Source of the DNA: Ficedula albicollis
Lineage: Eukaryota > Chordata > Aves > Passeriformes > Muscicapidae
Length of the DNA stretch: 64,000 nt
Direction: 5' to 3'
Assembly (NCBI RefSeq): GCF_000247815.1
Contig: NC_021676.1
Location: forward strand, 4,431,544 to 4,495,543
Positions 43,301 to 55,200 of the stretch are shown one piece after another (the first letter of the stretch is position 1; each line of letters opens with the position of its first letter). Under the pieces are notes generated by a model. It was not told the origin of the DNA. It searched no databases and saw only the letters and a list, made by a program, of their open reading frames with translations. The translations under genes and the position numbers were made by a program.

Positions 43301-46300
43301 TGTGGTGTCCCAGAGAAGGAAAGTGCAGGAGATCATGGAGGTGTTTACAGCTGACCTTGCCTAAGCACCATCGAGCACAGCAACAAATCAGAGCTTTAAT
43401 CCCCTTCCCTCCATGCACACAAACCCAAGATTAATCCAAAATATCAAAGCAAAATTTTGCAGTAAAACTTCCATCATGGAATGTAAAATAATAGTGGTGA
43501 ATACCTGAGAAGGGGAATAGCCAAGTACTTCACATAGCAAGCAAAATTTCTTACTACTGATATGAACCCAAAATCTTCCCCACTGAGTGCCTTAAAGGAA
43601 AAAAAAAACCCAAAGCACAGAACTGGGGGGTGAAAGGGGGTTCTGGGCAGGGTGCAATGAAATCTCGAATTCTCATTAAGGCAACAGTCAGTCTGCTTGG
43701 AAATCTGGCATAAACAAAATTTACATCTCTAGAGCTGTCATTTAAAACATCTTCTCTGGAACCACTGGGTTTCAGTAGCATCAGAGTTGCCATGTATGAT
43801 CAAAAGAAGGGACCTCACAAATCCATGCTCAGCAGTGATGAGGGACAGCTCATTAATTAATGGCTCATTAACACTGGCACTGAGACACAAACCAGAGAGA
43901 ACTTCCTTTGGACAGAGAACAAAATTTAGAAGTTTTTAGAATTTGCAACAGTGAATTATTTTCTGTATTGTTAAGGCTTGCTTCTTCCTTGAGGATAACA
44001 CACATACAATTAACATAGAGCTGCCTAAACCACAGTGACCAGGAGCTTTTACCCATTTCACACCTCAGAAATTTCAGAACAGACTCTTCTGCAGTGGCTA
44101 TGCTATGGCAGAAATATGAAAAAATACAGACATTGAAAAAACTTTTAGAACTGAAGGGGTACAAAATAGTTTTAAAGAAGAATAAATTATGTAGTTTGTA
44201 CGCATTAAAATGACTCATCTCCATCCAGACCATATAGGAGAGCACTGCTCTGATGTTGTGGCCAAAAATAATCTGATATTTTCATAGTTTATCCAGAATA
44301 TTCCTGAGTTACTTTACCCTATACTTGGTTTGATAGCTGGGAGTACCAAACATATCTGAAAGCAAATGAAATAGAAAAATCCAGTGAATATTGCATGGAA
44401 TATTTGATATAACATACCTGTTTTCTTCTGTAAGCATCACAGGAACCAAACTCCTGTTTGTGAGTCCAGCTGAGCATCCACAGAAAACAAAACACATTCC
44501 CCAGTGGTCCCAAACTCACTGACACAGTTTTTATGATCATGCACATACTGTACTCAACAGGAATTAAACAGGGCTTTTAAGAAAGTATTACTTAAAAAAA
44601 TATTCTGGAACTTCTTTACAAATATCCTCATCAGTACCAGAAGTAGCTTTGTGCTTAAAAACTAAAATTTCTACAATACAAATGTTTAGGGGATGGTACT
44701 CCAAGCTCAGAAAAACTCTGGTATAGGTGAGCAGCTCCAGCAACAACCAAAACAAAACCATGTTTCACACTCCCCTAAGAAAGGAGCTGCTTGAATTTAT
44801 AAAGGCAGAGCCACATAATGGGAACAGATTCTGCACCTGAGAAAAGCCAAGCCTTCATTGCTCTCCCAGCTGAGGCTCCTCCAGCTGATCTGATAGGAGG
44901 ATTTCACCATTAGCACATCATCTTTCATAATTAAACAGGAATTCAGGATTTATCACCAAACTCTGGATAGAAGTGGCTTCATCAACCTGAGAATCAGCTT
45001 CCTGCTCTGGCATTAGCAAACCCATTATTGACACTTCCTGAGTACATTTCCCTGCTCTCAGGGATCTAAAACTGGCTCGTGTCATCAGCTGAAACCTTTG
45101 TACCACCTCCCTGAGGCTGATTCAAACCAGCTTTTAAAACACACACAAAGCCCCCTGAAACCCCCCAAAAAACAGTCAATAACTCAGCAGGAAGAGGGAA
45201 GAATTTCCTGTGTTCAAACCCACCGAGGCTCAGCTCCACGTCTGTGCAAGCACAGAAAAAAGCAAAATAACATCCAATGGTGCACTGGCTGAATTACACA
45301 TCCTGCTCCTCAGTTTGGAGGCAAATGTGGCACAAACAGAAACGTGGAATCCTCCAAAGTATAATTTTTTTACAGCTTGTGCATTACAAATGATGTCCAG
45401 CAGAATCCTTCAGGTCTGGAACCAAATGTCAGCAGAATTTGCCAAAATTGCCTGCAGATGTCTGCTGGCCAAAATGGTTTCATGCAGCCCTGGAAAATCC
45501 ATTCCACAGGACCCCTCTCCTCCTCTGGCTTTGAGGAGATGCCAAAGCTCCCTGCCCTGTTGCTATTTCCACTCCTAAATCCCTTTTTAGCCTTGTAAAA
45601 AGCTGTTTATTCCTCCATTTTTATCATTATATCTGATTCCAATTCCCCGTGTCTGCCTCTGCCTGTGTGGATCCCCCAAAACCTCTGAAATAATCAGGAT
45701 CTTCTGGTTTTTTTTTGCAATCTAACAAGTTTTCCAAGCCCAGAAATTTAGGATTTTCTCCTTTTCAAAAGGAGAAGCTCAGGGGCTTCCTATCCACAAA
45801 CCCCTTCCAAAGGGGCCCAATAAATTGTCATTTTTCTATCAGTGACTACAAGTTGCTGCGTTTATGGAGAATTAAATATAAATGTTTTCATGATCTTAGG
45901 AATGACTTTTTAAAAGTATTTCTCTTTGCAGTTCTCATACTTTGACTGAAACCAAAGGAATGTATGGACTGTGAGTGCCCTGCACATTCATAATTGAATA
46001 ATTGAAGTATTTTGTTGTGTGAAAACACAGCATTGTGTTACTTACACACTCCCAAAAGATAAAATAAATTTTCCTTCAATTAATCCATTTTCACAACCAT
46101 TTAATTCTTCTTTTAGGTCAACATAATTCACACAAAAATGTAAATATTGAATGTTTATATTTTCACAGGGTACTCGATAATTTCCATTAATGTGGCCAAT
46201 CATCATAAAAATGTGCACAGATAAACTTAACATCCCATAATTTTTTATTCTAAAACGAAGAGGTATAGTAAATAAATATACACGTACCTCATAAAATGTT

Positions 46301-49300
46301 ATTTTTACCGACTGAGAAGGTTTCTATCCCAACTTCTATAAAACTTGTAATCACTGATAGGTTTATTTTTCTTTATTCTGATTCCACATACTATTCAAGA
46401 ACTCAGGTTATAATGAAAATATATTAATCTCTCTTAACTAATAAAATCAGAAAATCTTACTCAGCCAACAATATTTTCAGCAAGACAGATTTCTGAATTT
46501 TAGCACTATAAAAACAGCTTATAAACAATATTAATTGCTATTTGTTTTTCCTTCAAAAGCTGGCCAAGTAATTTGTTTTCCTTAATAAAACAGCAGCTTT
46601 CCACAACTTTGCCAAAAATGACTGGAATTAAAAAAGTATGGAGGAATGGAACTATTCTGTTTGATATTCTGCATATCTTAGCAAAATTTTTAATTCATAT
46701 TTTATGTTCTGGATAAATCTACCCTCAGAAAAGGCTTTAAAATGAGCAAATATCTGCTTTGTAGCCTTTCAGATTGGAGACAATCTGCAACCATTGGAAA
46801 TGTGCTTTAAAATTTGCATTTTTTGGTTTGGTTTCAAGCCCCTCTAAAGGTAAACTGAAAATTTAGTCAAATAAGCAGCTGAAAGTAAAAAAAAAATAAT
46901 AGGGAAAAGTTATGTTTCATTTAGAATTTCTCTGTAATTATGTCAATAAAAATAGCAACAGGAACAATTGCATAACTCCTCCAAACTCAACCCTTCCCCC
47001 TGTTAATTTCGTATAATTAGAGAGGAAATACCACAATCCATGAAAATAGAAGTGAAATTTTGAGTTCATTCTGATTTTAGCTGTTAAAAATCGAAATAAA
47101 TAGATTTAAAATGTATATTTATTCTTGTTTAAAGTCTTGTAACAGAGCTCTGCTTCAAACACACCTCCATTTACAGCAATTTTGTTGTTCCAAAGCCCCT
47201 TCAGAGAATTCTTGTGCTGGCATCAACACAGAGGGAAAAACTGGAGCATGAATAACTCCTGGAATCACAAAGCCATTAAGGCATCACCACCATCTCCTAA
47301 CTGGGAGCAAGTTTTAGAGATCTTTCAGGAATATATAGGTCAGCATCTGTCATTCAGAGCCCCCTTGACAAAGCTCAGTTTGATGGGTCTAATTCCTGGG
47401 CTCGTGTGATGCTCCTGGTTTACCAGGAGGGAATAAAGGGGATGTAACTGTTTGTGGTGTAAAACTGGGAAGTTTTACAAAGTGCTAAACTCTGCATGCC
47501 AATCACTGGATTAATTAAGTTCTTAATAGCAGGGAAAAAAACAAAAGTAAAAGTAGGTTTTCAAATCTAGGTTTGATTGACTCGCTCAGCATTATTCTTG
47601 AATAATTAAAATATCTGTTTGATTGTTAGATATGACTGCAAAAACATGCTAAGCAAATAAAGAGAAACTTATTACAATTGTGCTGTTCAAATTAATTTTT
47701 CATTCCTCATGAGATGCCAAATATCTTCTTTGTTCACACCAGCAAGAACTGGAGCAACATCACTGCCAGGCCTCTGACCTGGAAATCATTCTTTAGGGCT
47801 GAGAAAAAGTTCCCAGGGAGGAAAACAGTGACTTTCTGGTTAAAAAAAGTGGAATTACTCCCCAGAGATCAATCCATAGGAAAGATGTAAAATTGGTTAT
47901 GGGCCACTGGAAGCTAACCAAACCTTCCTGTGCTCCAGGTGTAGAGAAGTTCAGGAATAAAGGAATGAAGGTGCACTCTTAATTCCCCACATCTGTATGT
48001 CCCTAGCAGGTGTGTTTCTGGAAATGGTTGCCCTGGTGTCTGCAACGGAGCCTTGAAATGAAATAAAACGACTGAGGTTCAAACCTGTCTGGAACAAGAG
48101 AACCAGTCTTGTTATTGTGGGTTTGCTTTCTGCAGATTTATCTGGAAATATTTTGGATTTCGGTGCCCTATTCTGCAGTTTTCAGTACAGGCACTTCATT
48201 TATTTGCATTAGACTGATTCCTTCCTGAATGCTAAAACCAACCCTCGAACATTTTAAAAATAACTGGAAAAACCAAGCAAAAGCAATCCCTAATGCCAAG
48301 AGTGGTCTTGGAAAAACAACATGTTCATGGTCAGAAGTAGATGCAGTAAACAAAGCTCTTTGTAGTGCTGAAAGTGTTGATTTGTCCATGTTAGCACCAC
48401 AGTTTGTGCAGATTTCAGCTCCAGGAGTACTTCCCTGAGCAGCACAGGCAGAGCCTTAGGTTGCATTGGAAGATTTTCTGCACAGCAAAGCCTGGAGATA
48501 TTTTTGGAGCAATGTTTAACTCCTGTATGACCCTCGCTCAGAGCCATCACCAGTGAGTGCTTGCAGGCCAAAGCTGACCAGTTATGGGTTACACACGTCC
48601 TCCCAACACAAACATCCTGCTGTGAATCATAATAAATAATAAATAATAAAAAAATCATTCAATTATAAATTATATAAAAACCTGACAGGAATGCAGGCAC
48701 GTGCTCCCACTCAAAAACAGCTTCTGCACTAATGGATCAATCTCAGCCCTGAGCATGACTTTACCCTGGAAACACTTCTGCTGCTGTGAACTCCTGAGCA
48801 GCTTCTTTTCTTCTAAGAGTGCTCACACTTGAGTTCCATTTCCCTTTTTCTGTAGCAGAATAAAATAAAAAAAAAAAATTGCATCTAGATAATGTTTCTT
48901 TTATAAAAAGGAATATCTTGTAGTTCTGACCAGGATGTAATCTGGACCAATGTGGTGGCTTTCCTTTGAAATAGACCTTTTTTCCCAACATGAAAGTGTA
49001 AATAACAGCTCACCTCTCAGACCTCCACCCTGCACATTTGGACCATTACTTGTTTGTTTAGGAGTATAATCTTTTTACTTCCACCAAAAAAAAATTAAGA
49101 TTAATAGTCCAAAACTGCTAGATATGCCCTGGATGCTCCTATTTAAACACTGTATAATCAGGCCTCTTTTTGATCTCATTTCCCTTTTTTTCCCCCTTCA
49201 TCCCAAGACTCCTTTCAAGTGTTAGACAAATCTCCTCCAGCCTAACATCAAAACATACTGACAGGAATAAGACTGCAAGGCTGCTGGCTCCTCTCAAGCA

Positions 49301-50193
49301 ATGCCACCCATTGATCCATGAATAAATGTTCCAGCTTCAAGGCACATCTCTGCTGCAGAGTTATTCTCTTTGGAGATTCAAAGAAGAGCTCCTCGTCTGG
49401 TGCCCAAAGATCTGAAAACCTGCTGGAGTAACTGGGGGATTGAGGAACTTGACATGGTGGTTTGCAGCGTTTGGCAGGATTTACCAGCTCTCTCTCTCAG
49501 GAAACAGCAGCAGAATTTCAGAGGAACCACATGCGAGATTTAAACACTCTCTTTTCCACATGTGTTTGCTGCCATTCTGCTGCCAGTTTAATGATTAGAA
49601 TAAAATAAAAATAATTTTAAAAATTAGGTTAAAATAAAAAAGAGTTTGTTTTCAATCACTCTGTTTTCATATTAGATAATATATTATGATCATGAAACTA
49701 AATTACAAAGGTCTTGCCTTCAGTTTGTTAACAAATATTTTTAGTGATATTGTACCAATATTTTACCCCCCCAAAAATTCCTGGAGTGCTATACTGCCTA
49801 CAAAATGCTGGGAATATTGAAGGTGTAACTGAAGCCTTCCAGAAATTATGCATTTAGAAAATCTTTGAGAAATTCAGTAAATATTTTCAGGGATGTGGCT
49901 TTGGTTTTGCTGCTGTGTAATGCACAGAACTCAAAATATGCAGCTCCAGTCATTTTGCCCCAAAACCCTCTAGTAGCCTGGTATTTTAGGCCTTGGTTTA
50001 AACCCCACCCCAGGATTAGCTTCTGGAAACCAAGTCCTTCTAAGAACAGTAATTCAGATACTTCTGAATCGTCTTCTGGCTCTTAAATATAAATTAAACA
50101 TGTTTTTAATGTCTGTGGCATTGACAGCTTCAAACTCTTGCTAGCACAGAAATACAGGCTGGGGAAAGCTAAACCATGGACAGCCAAGGTGGA

Positions 50194-51086
50194 GATAGAT
50201 AGATATAGATATAGATATAGATATAGATATAGATATAGATATAGATATAGATATAGATATAGATATAGATATAGATATAGATATAGATATAGATATAGAT
50301 ATAGATATAGATATAGATATAGATATAGATATAGATATAGATATAGATATAGATATAGATATAGATATAGATATAGATATAGATATAGATATAGATATAG
50401 ATATAGATATAGATATAGATATAGATATAGATATAGATATAGATATAGATATAGATATAGATATAGATATAGATATAGATATAGATATAGATATAGATAT
50501 AGATATAGATATAGATATAGATATAGATATAGATATAGATATAGATATAGATATAGATATAGATATAGATATAGATATAGATATAGATATAGATATAGAT
50601 ATAGATATAGATATAGATATAGATATAGATATAGATATAGATATAGATATAGATATAGATATAGATATAGATATAGATATAGATATAGATATAGATATAG
50701 ATATAGATATAGATATAGATATAGATATAGATATAGATATAGATATAGATATAGATATAGATATAGATATAGATATAGATATAGATATAGATATAGATAT
50801 AGATATAGATATAGATATAGATATAGATATAGATATAGATATAGATATAGATATAGATATAGATATAGATATAGATATAGATATAGATATAGATATAGAT
50901 ATAGATATAGATATAGATATAGATATAGATATAGATATAGATATAGATATAGATATAGATATAGATATAGATATAGATATAGATATAGATATAGATATAG
51001 ATATAGATATAGATATAGATATAGATATAGATATAGATATAGATATAGATATAGATATAGATATAGATATAGATATAGATATAGAT
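50194..51086. repeat. Pure hexanucleotide array (ATAGAT), about 148 copies
   Basis: After GGTGGA the sequence reads GATAGATAGATATAGAT and then repeats ATAGAT with period 6 without a visible interruption for about 890 bp, ending in GATAACAAAG. The left edge begins with plain GATA units, which suggests the hexamer arose from a GATA tetramer. Two-residue repeat frames across it on both strands are repeat translations only. Confidence 0.97.
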
Positions 51087-52379
51087 AACAAAGAATTTGC
51101 CTGAAATTTTGTGCCACTATTTTATTTCGGGTCAAGTGCTGCAGTTTGTAAACAAAGCTGAAGGAGATGGTCTGAAAAAAGGGGAAGGGAAAGCAAAATA
51201 GCAAATATAAGTGGGCTCCTGACTGAACCTTATGTGAAGAGCTGTGATGAATGCTGCTATAATACATCAAATGCCAGTTAACAATGGTCTGCTGAAAAAG
51301 AGCTGGCTTTGGGAGATATTTACTCACGTCATTCTTGGCAAGAACTCAAAGTATGACTCACTCCTGGAACATTTATACTACAGGTTACAGTTAAAAAAAA
51401 TTCAGGTCTTATTATTAATACCCAAATCTTTTAAAAATTGTGTTTTTCTACATGACCCTCTTTTAAATTGCGGTGTTTAAAGTATATTTAATTTCTTTTT
51501 AAGGAAAAAAAAAGTACTGTTCCGGAAACAAGAACTTGTTGGTGAAGCAAAAATGGCACAGAATGAACCTGAGTGAAATTTATCTGAGCTATACAGAGGG
51601 ATTGAAATATTGGATGAAACTAAGCTGCCAACCTGCAGATGGAATCAAAGAAAATGAGAAGCTTTTACTTTCTGCAGAGCTATTTCTCACCAAGGCCTGA
51701 CTGCAGTGAATAAGGATTGTAAGGGACTAGGAAAGGAGTGGGAAATAATGAACTAGTGCTTCCCTCAACAGCTTAAAAGTAATATGGCTTAAACTTGAAT
51801 ATACCTCATCATTTTTTAGAAAATTACACACACAAAAATTGACAACAAATGAGGAATTCAAAATGTGGTTTGGCATTTTATTCCATCACATTCTCTTAGG
51901 ACAGTACATAATTACAGTTATTTGTATATGATATATGAATAAACATCCTGGGGCTGAATATAGGTATTTTTTTAGTTAATAACACCCAAGGGAGGAATTG
52001 CAAGTCCTCCAGTGAGCTGTTTCTTTTGGCAGAAGGCACATAAAGCTGTTGGGAAGAACATTAGAGTAGGAAATCAAGGTGTGGATGAGGTCAGAAGAGA
52101 GTGTGGGGTCTGTTTTTTGTTTAACAGCCAGTTCTTACTCAATCTGTGCTCAATTTTAGAAACTAAACAGGCAAAGGAGGTGAGTGACAGCTCTGCTTTT
52201 ACAGCTCCTCATCAATAGCTGGAGAACAGCAGCAGCATCTCCCTGAGTCTTTGCACAAATGTGTGCTCAGTGCTGCATCTGTTTGTCCTGCCTCACCCAC
52301 TGTCTGGGGAACACCCCTGGGGTGATGGTGATGCCTTAAATCTCAGATTTTGTATTTTCCAGACTCTGCACTGCATTGG

Positions 52380-52770
52380 TGTGTAACTCTGAACTCCATA
52401 TAAAGTGTCACAAGTTCTCCTCCCAGCTCAGTCACACCAAACAATCCTTTTCCAGCCCAGAACCAAGGACAGCACTGCAGCTTCAGCCCCAAAAAGTGCA
52501 AACAGAGAGAATTGAGGTGAGAATCTGGGAGGGTGGGACTGCAGAACCTGGAGCTGGGATTGCACAATGAACCCCAATGTGGAAATGGAGCAAAACTTAT
52601 AAAAGTGTGAGAATTTGGGACTCTGGTTCTATCTTGGGTGTAGCCACAACTGGGCTTGCATTACCCAAGGTGAAACCTTTGAAGCCTTTAAATAAATCCC
52701 TGTTTTATTCCTTTAACTGGAAGCCTTTAAATAAATCCCTGTTTTATTCCTCTAACTGTGTTTTATTCCA
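52380..52770 (+). mobile_element. Solo LTR of an endogenous retrovirus, copy B
   Basis: This is the second member of the family at 26762-27195. It starts near TGTGTAACTCTGAACTCC, carries CTTATAAAAG as a TATA-like box at about 52597, GGGTGTAGCC at about 52637, AATAAA signals at about 52691 and 52730, and ends near TTTTATTCCA. No viral coding region is attached. Boundaries are approximate, and sequence after 52770 may be flank or LTR end. Confidence 0.68.
52681..52757. repeat. 39-bp tandem duplication of the polyadenylation region in LTR copy B
   Basis: GAAGCCTTTAAATAAATCCC begins at 52681 and again at 52720. The copies differ by one base near the end (CCTTTAACTG versus CCTCTAACTG). The LTR therefore carries two AATAAA signals. 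Confidence 0.93.
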
Positions 52771-52865
52771 GCCTCTGTCCAGGGAGCCTCTCCAGGCACC
52801 AAAGGCATCCCTGTGATGGGTACAGCCAGCATACAGACAGAGGGACATGGACACAGACATGGCAC

Positions 52866-53632
52866 AGCCTTTCAAAGGCTCTCACCTTCCCTGGGTGTGT
52901 TCATGGCTCATCCCAGCCCCAGGCTCACATCCCAGCTGCCATCCATGGCACTGCTCTTCCCACTCATTTTGGGCAGTTTGGGCCCTCTCACTTTGCTGGC
53001 ATTCTTTCTGCTAAGGTATAAATGTGTTCATTGATATCCAGATGAGTTTAACAGTACAGATGTATACACAGACCTGAATTCCCTGCAATTTCCTGCCTTG
53101 GCTCTGCCCCCAAGGATGCTTTGGGGTAGAAGAGACCCTGGAGACCATCTCATCCCACCCTCTGCCATGGGCAGGGACACCTTTCAGTGTCCCAGGTTGC
53201 TCCAAGCCCCAGTGTCCAGCCTGGCCTTGGACACTTCCCATGGGCAGGGACACCTTTCAGAGCCTTTCAAAGGCTCTCACCTTCCCTGGGTGTGTTCATG
53301 GCTCATCCCAGCCCCAGGCTCACATCCCAGCTGCCATCCATGGCACTGCTCTTCCCACTCATTTTGGGCAGTTTGGGCCCTCTCACTTTGCTGGCATTCT
53401 TTCTGCTAAGGTATAAATGTGTTCATTGATATCCAGATGAGTTTAACAGTACAGATGTATACACAGACCTGAATTCCCTGCAATTTCCTGCCTTGGCTCT
53501 GCCCCCAAGGATGCTTTGGGGTAGAAGAGACCCTGGAGACCATCTCATCCCACCCTCTGCCATGGGCAGGGACACCTTTCAGTGTCCCAGGTTGCTCCAA
53601 GCCCCAGTGTCCAGCCTGGCCTTGGACACTTC
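52866..53632. repeat. 395-bp tandem duplication including a CR1 piece
   Basis: AGCCTTTCAAAGGCTCTCAC begins at 52866 and again at 53261. The copies look identical by eye for about 370 bp, up to GCCTTGGACACTTCC. After that, copy one reads CATGGGCAGGGACACC while copy two continues into normal CR1 sequence. The end of copy one repeats a word found inside the CR1 part, CATGGGCAGGGACACCTTTC, which suggests the duplication was mediated by homology. Confidence 0.93.
53118..53238 (-). mobile_element. CR1 LINE 3' fragment (duplicated, truncated copy)
   Basis: Read on the minus strand it follows avian CR1: AAGGCCAGGCTGGACACTGG, GAGCAACCTGGGACACTG, GTGTCCCTGCCCATGGCAG, then GATGAGATGGTCTCC. It is the first copy within the 395-bp duplication and is cut where copy one ends. 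Confidence 0.85.
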
Positions 53633-53730
53633 CAGGGATCCAGGGGCAGCCACAGCTGCTCTGGGCACCCTGGGCTAGAGCCTCACCTCCCTCTTAGGGA
53701 AGGATTCCTCCCTGATATTTAATCTAAACA
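53513..53730 (-). mobile_element. CR1 LINE 3' fragment (longer copy)
   Basis: The minus strand shows the same CR1 order as the copy at 53118 and continues further 5' through TGGCTGCCCCTGGATCCCTG, GGGTGCCCAGAGCAGCTG and TATCAGGGAGGAATCC. This is the parental CR1 fragment; the copy upstream is its partial duplicate. Confidence 0.88.
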
Positions 53731-55136
53731 GGAACATGAAATTAAGAAGGCAGGAATTGCCTCTGGAGAGATCCAGTTTCCAAACATGATTATGTGCTGG
53801 AAGTGTATTTCCCATATCCTACACAGAATATTTCAGCACAGCAAAATGCATGGAGCTTGTTCACATGATTAGGTTGTTTAGGAATTGAGATCTTGAGGAG
53901 AAGCATGCTGAGGCTGTAACTATTCAGATTTATACATTTAAAGTGTCTTCTCTCGGCACCATCTTGGTATTTAAAGAAAATCATGTTTTAAATCCACACC
54001 AAAAAGCCCACTGTCATGTACCTCACAGCCATGTCAAAATCAGCAGCAAGGTTTGCTCAAGTGATTTTGTTTATCTTGGGGACCCAGGCAATTAACTAAA
54101 TGACCAAGTGTGTTATTTAATCAGTGACAAGTGCTGCAGCTCTTGCTAAAAGAGCTGGAGGTGGTAATGAAAACCCAGAGTTTTTCAGAACCATCCCCTC
54201 ACACCTTTCTCTGTGTATTGGAGATCAAAGAGGCTCTGGAGTCTTTTTCCAAGCAGCTTTCTGGAGGCTGCAGGGAGAAGTGGATCATAATCTTCAGGCT
54301 CTTTTCTGCCCTGAACTGTTTCTGTGTGCTCAGGATATTGGATGTTTAAGGCCTGAATACCTGAGCACATTGACTGAATTTCTGAGAGCAGCTCAGTGTT
54401 AGGCTACACCATGCAACAGAATCATTAAAATATAGTTTGTTGGAGCCAAGCATATTTAAAATAATGCTATTTGCAGAGGGATATATCCTTTCTAAAAGCC
54501 TTAGAGAATCAAAGCAAAACTATGTTTGAGAGGAAAGCAAACACCAAATAAACAAATGAGCCTTTAGAATCAGGATTTGTGCAGTGTTAACACTTGCCAC
54601 ACACTTGTATGGACAGGTTTATGGGAATTTAATGCTGATAGGTGAGTACCACCCATCAGCTCACCTCAGCCTGGTGCAGAAATGCTGCCAAACTCACAGC
54701 ACAGACCTCCTTTCCCTTGGATTTATTAAATGCTATTTACTGCCAGTGTTAGGACGGGCACTGGATGCAAAGCTTGTAAAGAGCCCTCAAGCCTGAAGAT
54801 TCATTAGAAGTACAAAACAAATTCCAAGATCATCTAAATGCATTAGGATCTGAGCCCAGGGTTGGATGTGGAATTCAGGGTGTTTCAGTGGCACTGTGAG
54901 AGGCACCAACAGGTGGATTTATCATGTTCCCATCAACTTTCTTTATCCCCTTTCAAAGATTATTCATCCTTTCCCCACCACATTTCCAGGTGGTGGCTTT
55001 TCCTTAAACGGACTGTCAAAATCTTCAGGTTCAACCTCTACTATTTAGATTGTCTAAACAGATCCAGGGAATTTTCAGAATTGACTTTCCACAGGAGCAG
55101 ATCCTGAAGATTTGCAGCTGCTTGTCAAAGCTGTAG

Positions 55137-55200
55137 TCACAGAATCATCGAGGTGGGAAAAGATCTCAAAATCCCTGAGTGCCCTTCAGCTGCTGTAATC
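55137..55200 (-). mobile_element. Short diverged CR1 3'-end fragment
   Basis: CACAGAATCATCGAGGTGGG followed by AAAAGATCTCAAAATCCC is the antisense of a CR1 3' terminus (ATTCTGTG end preceded by a GAGATC-CTTTCC-like block). It is short and diverged. Confidence 0.7.

Noticed and set aside
45212..45226. GTTCAAACCC word resembling a tRNA T arm
   Set aside because: No matching A box or acceptor stem at the right spacing.
48077..48089. GGTTCAAACC word resembling a tRNA B box
   Set aside because: No A box, acceptor stem or cloverleaf could be placed around it.
50083..51327. Open frames with Leu-Tyr, Ile-Ser and Arg-Tyr repeats
   Set aside because: A hexamer without stop codons leaves frames open on both strands. 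The flanking residues match no protein family and there is no splice or promoter evidence.
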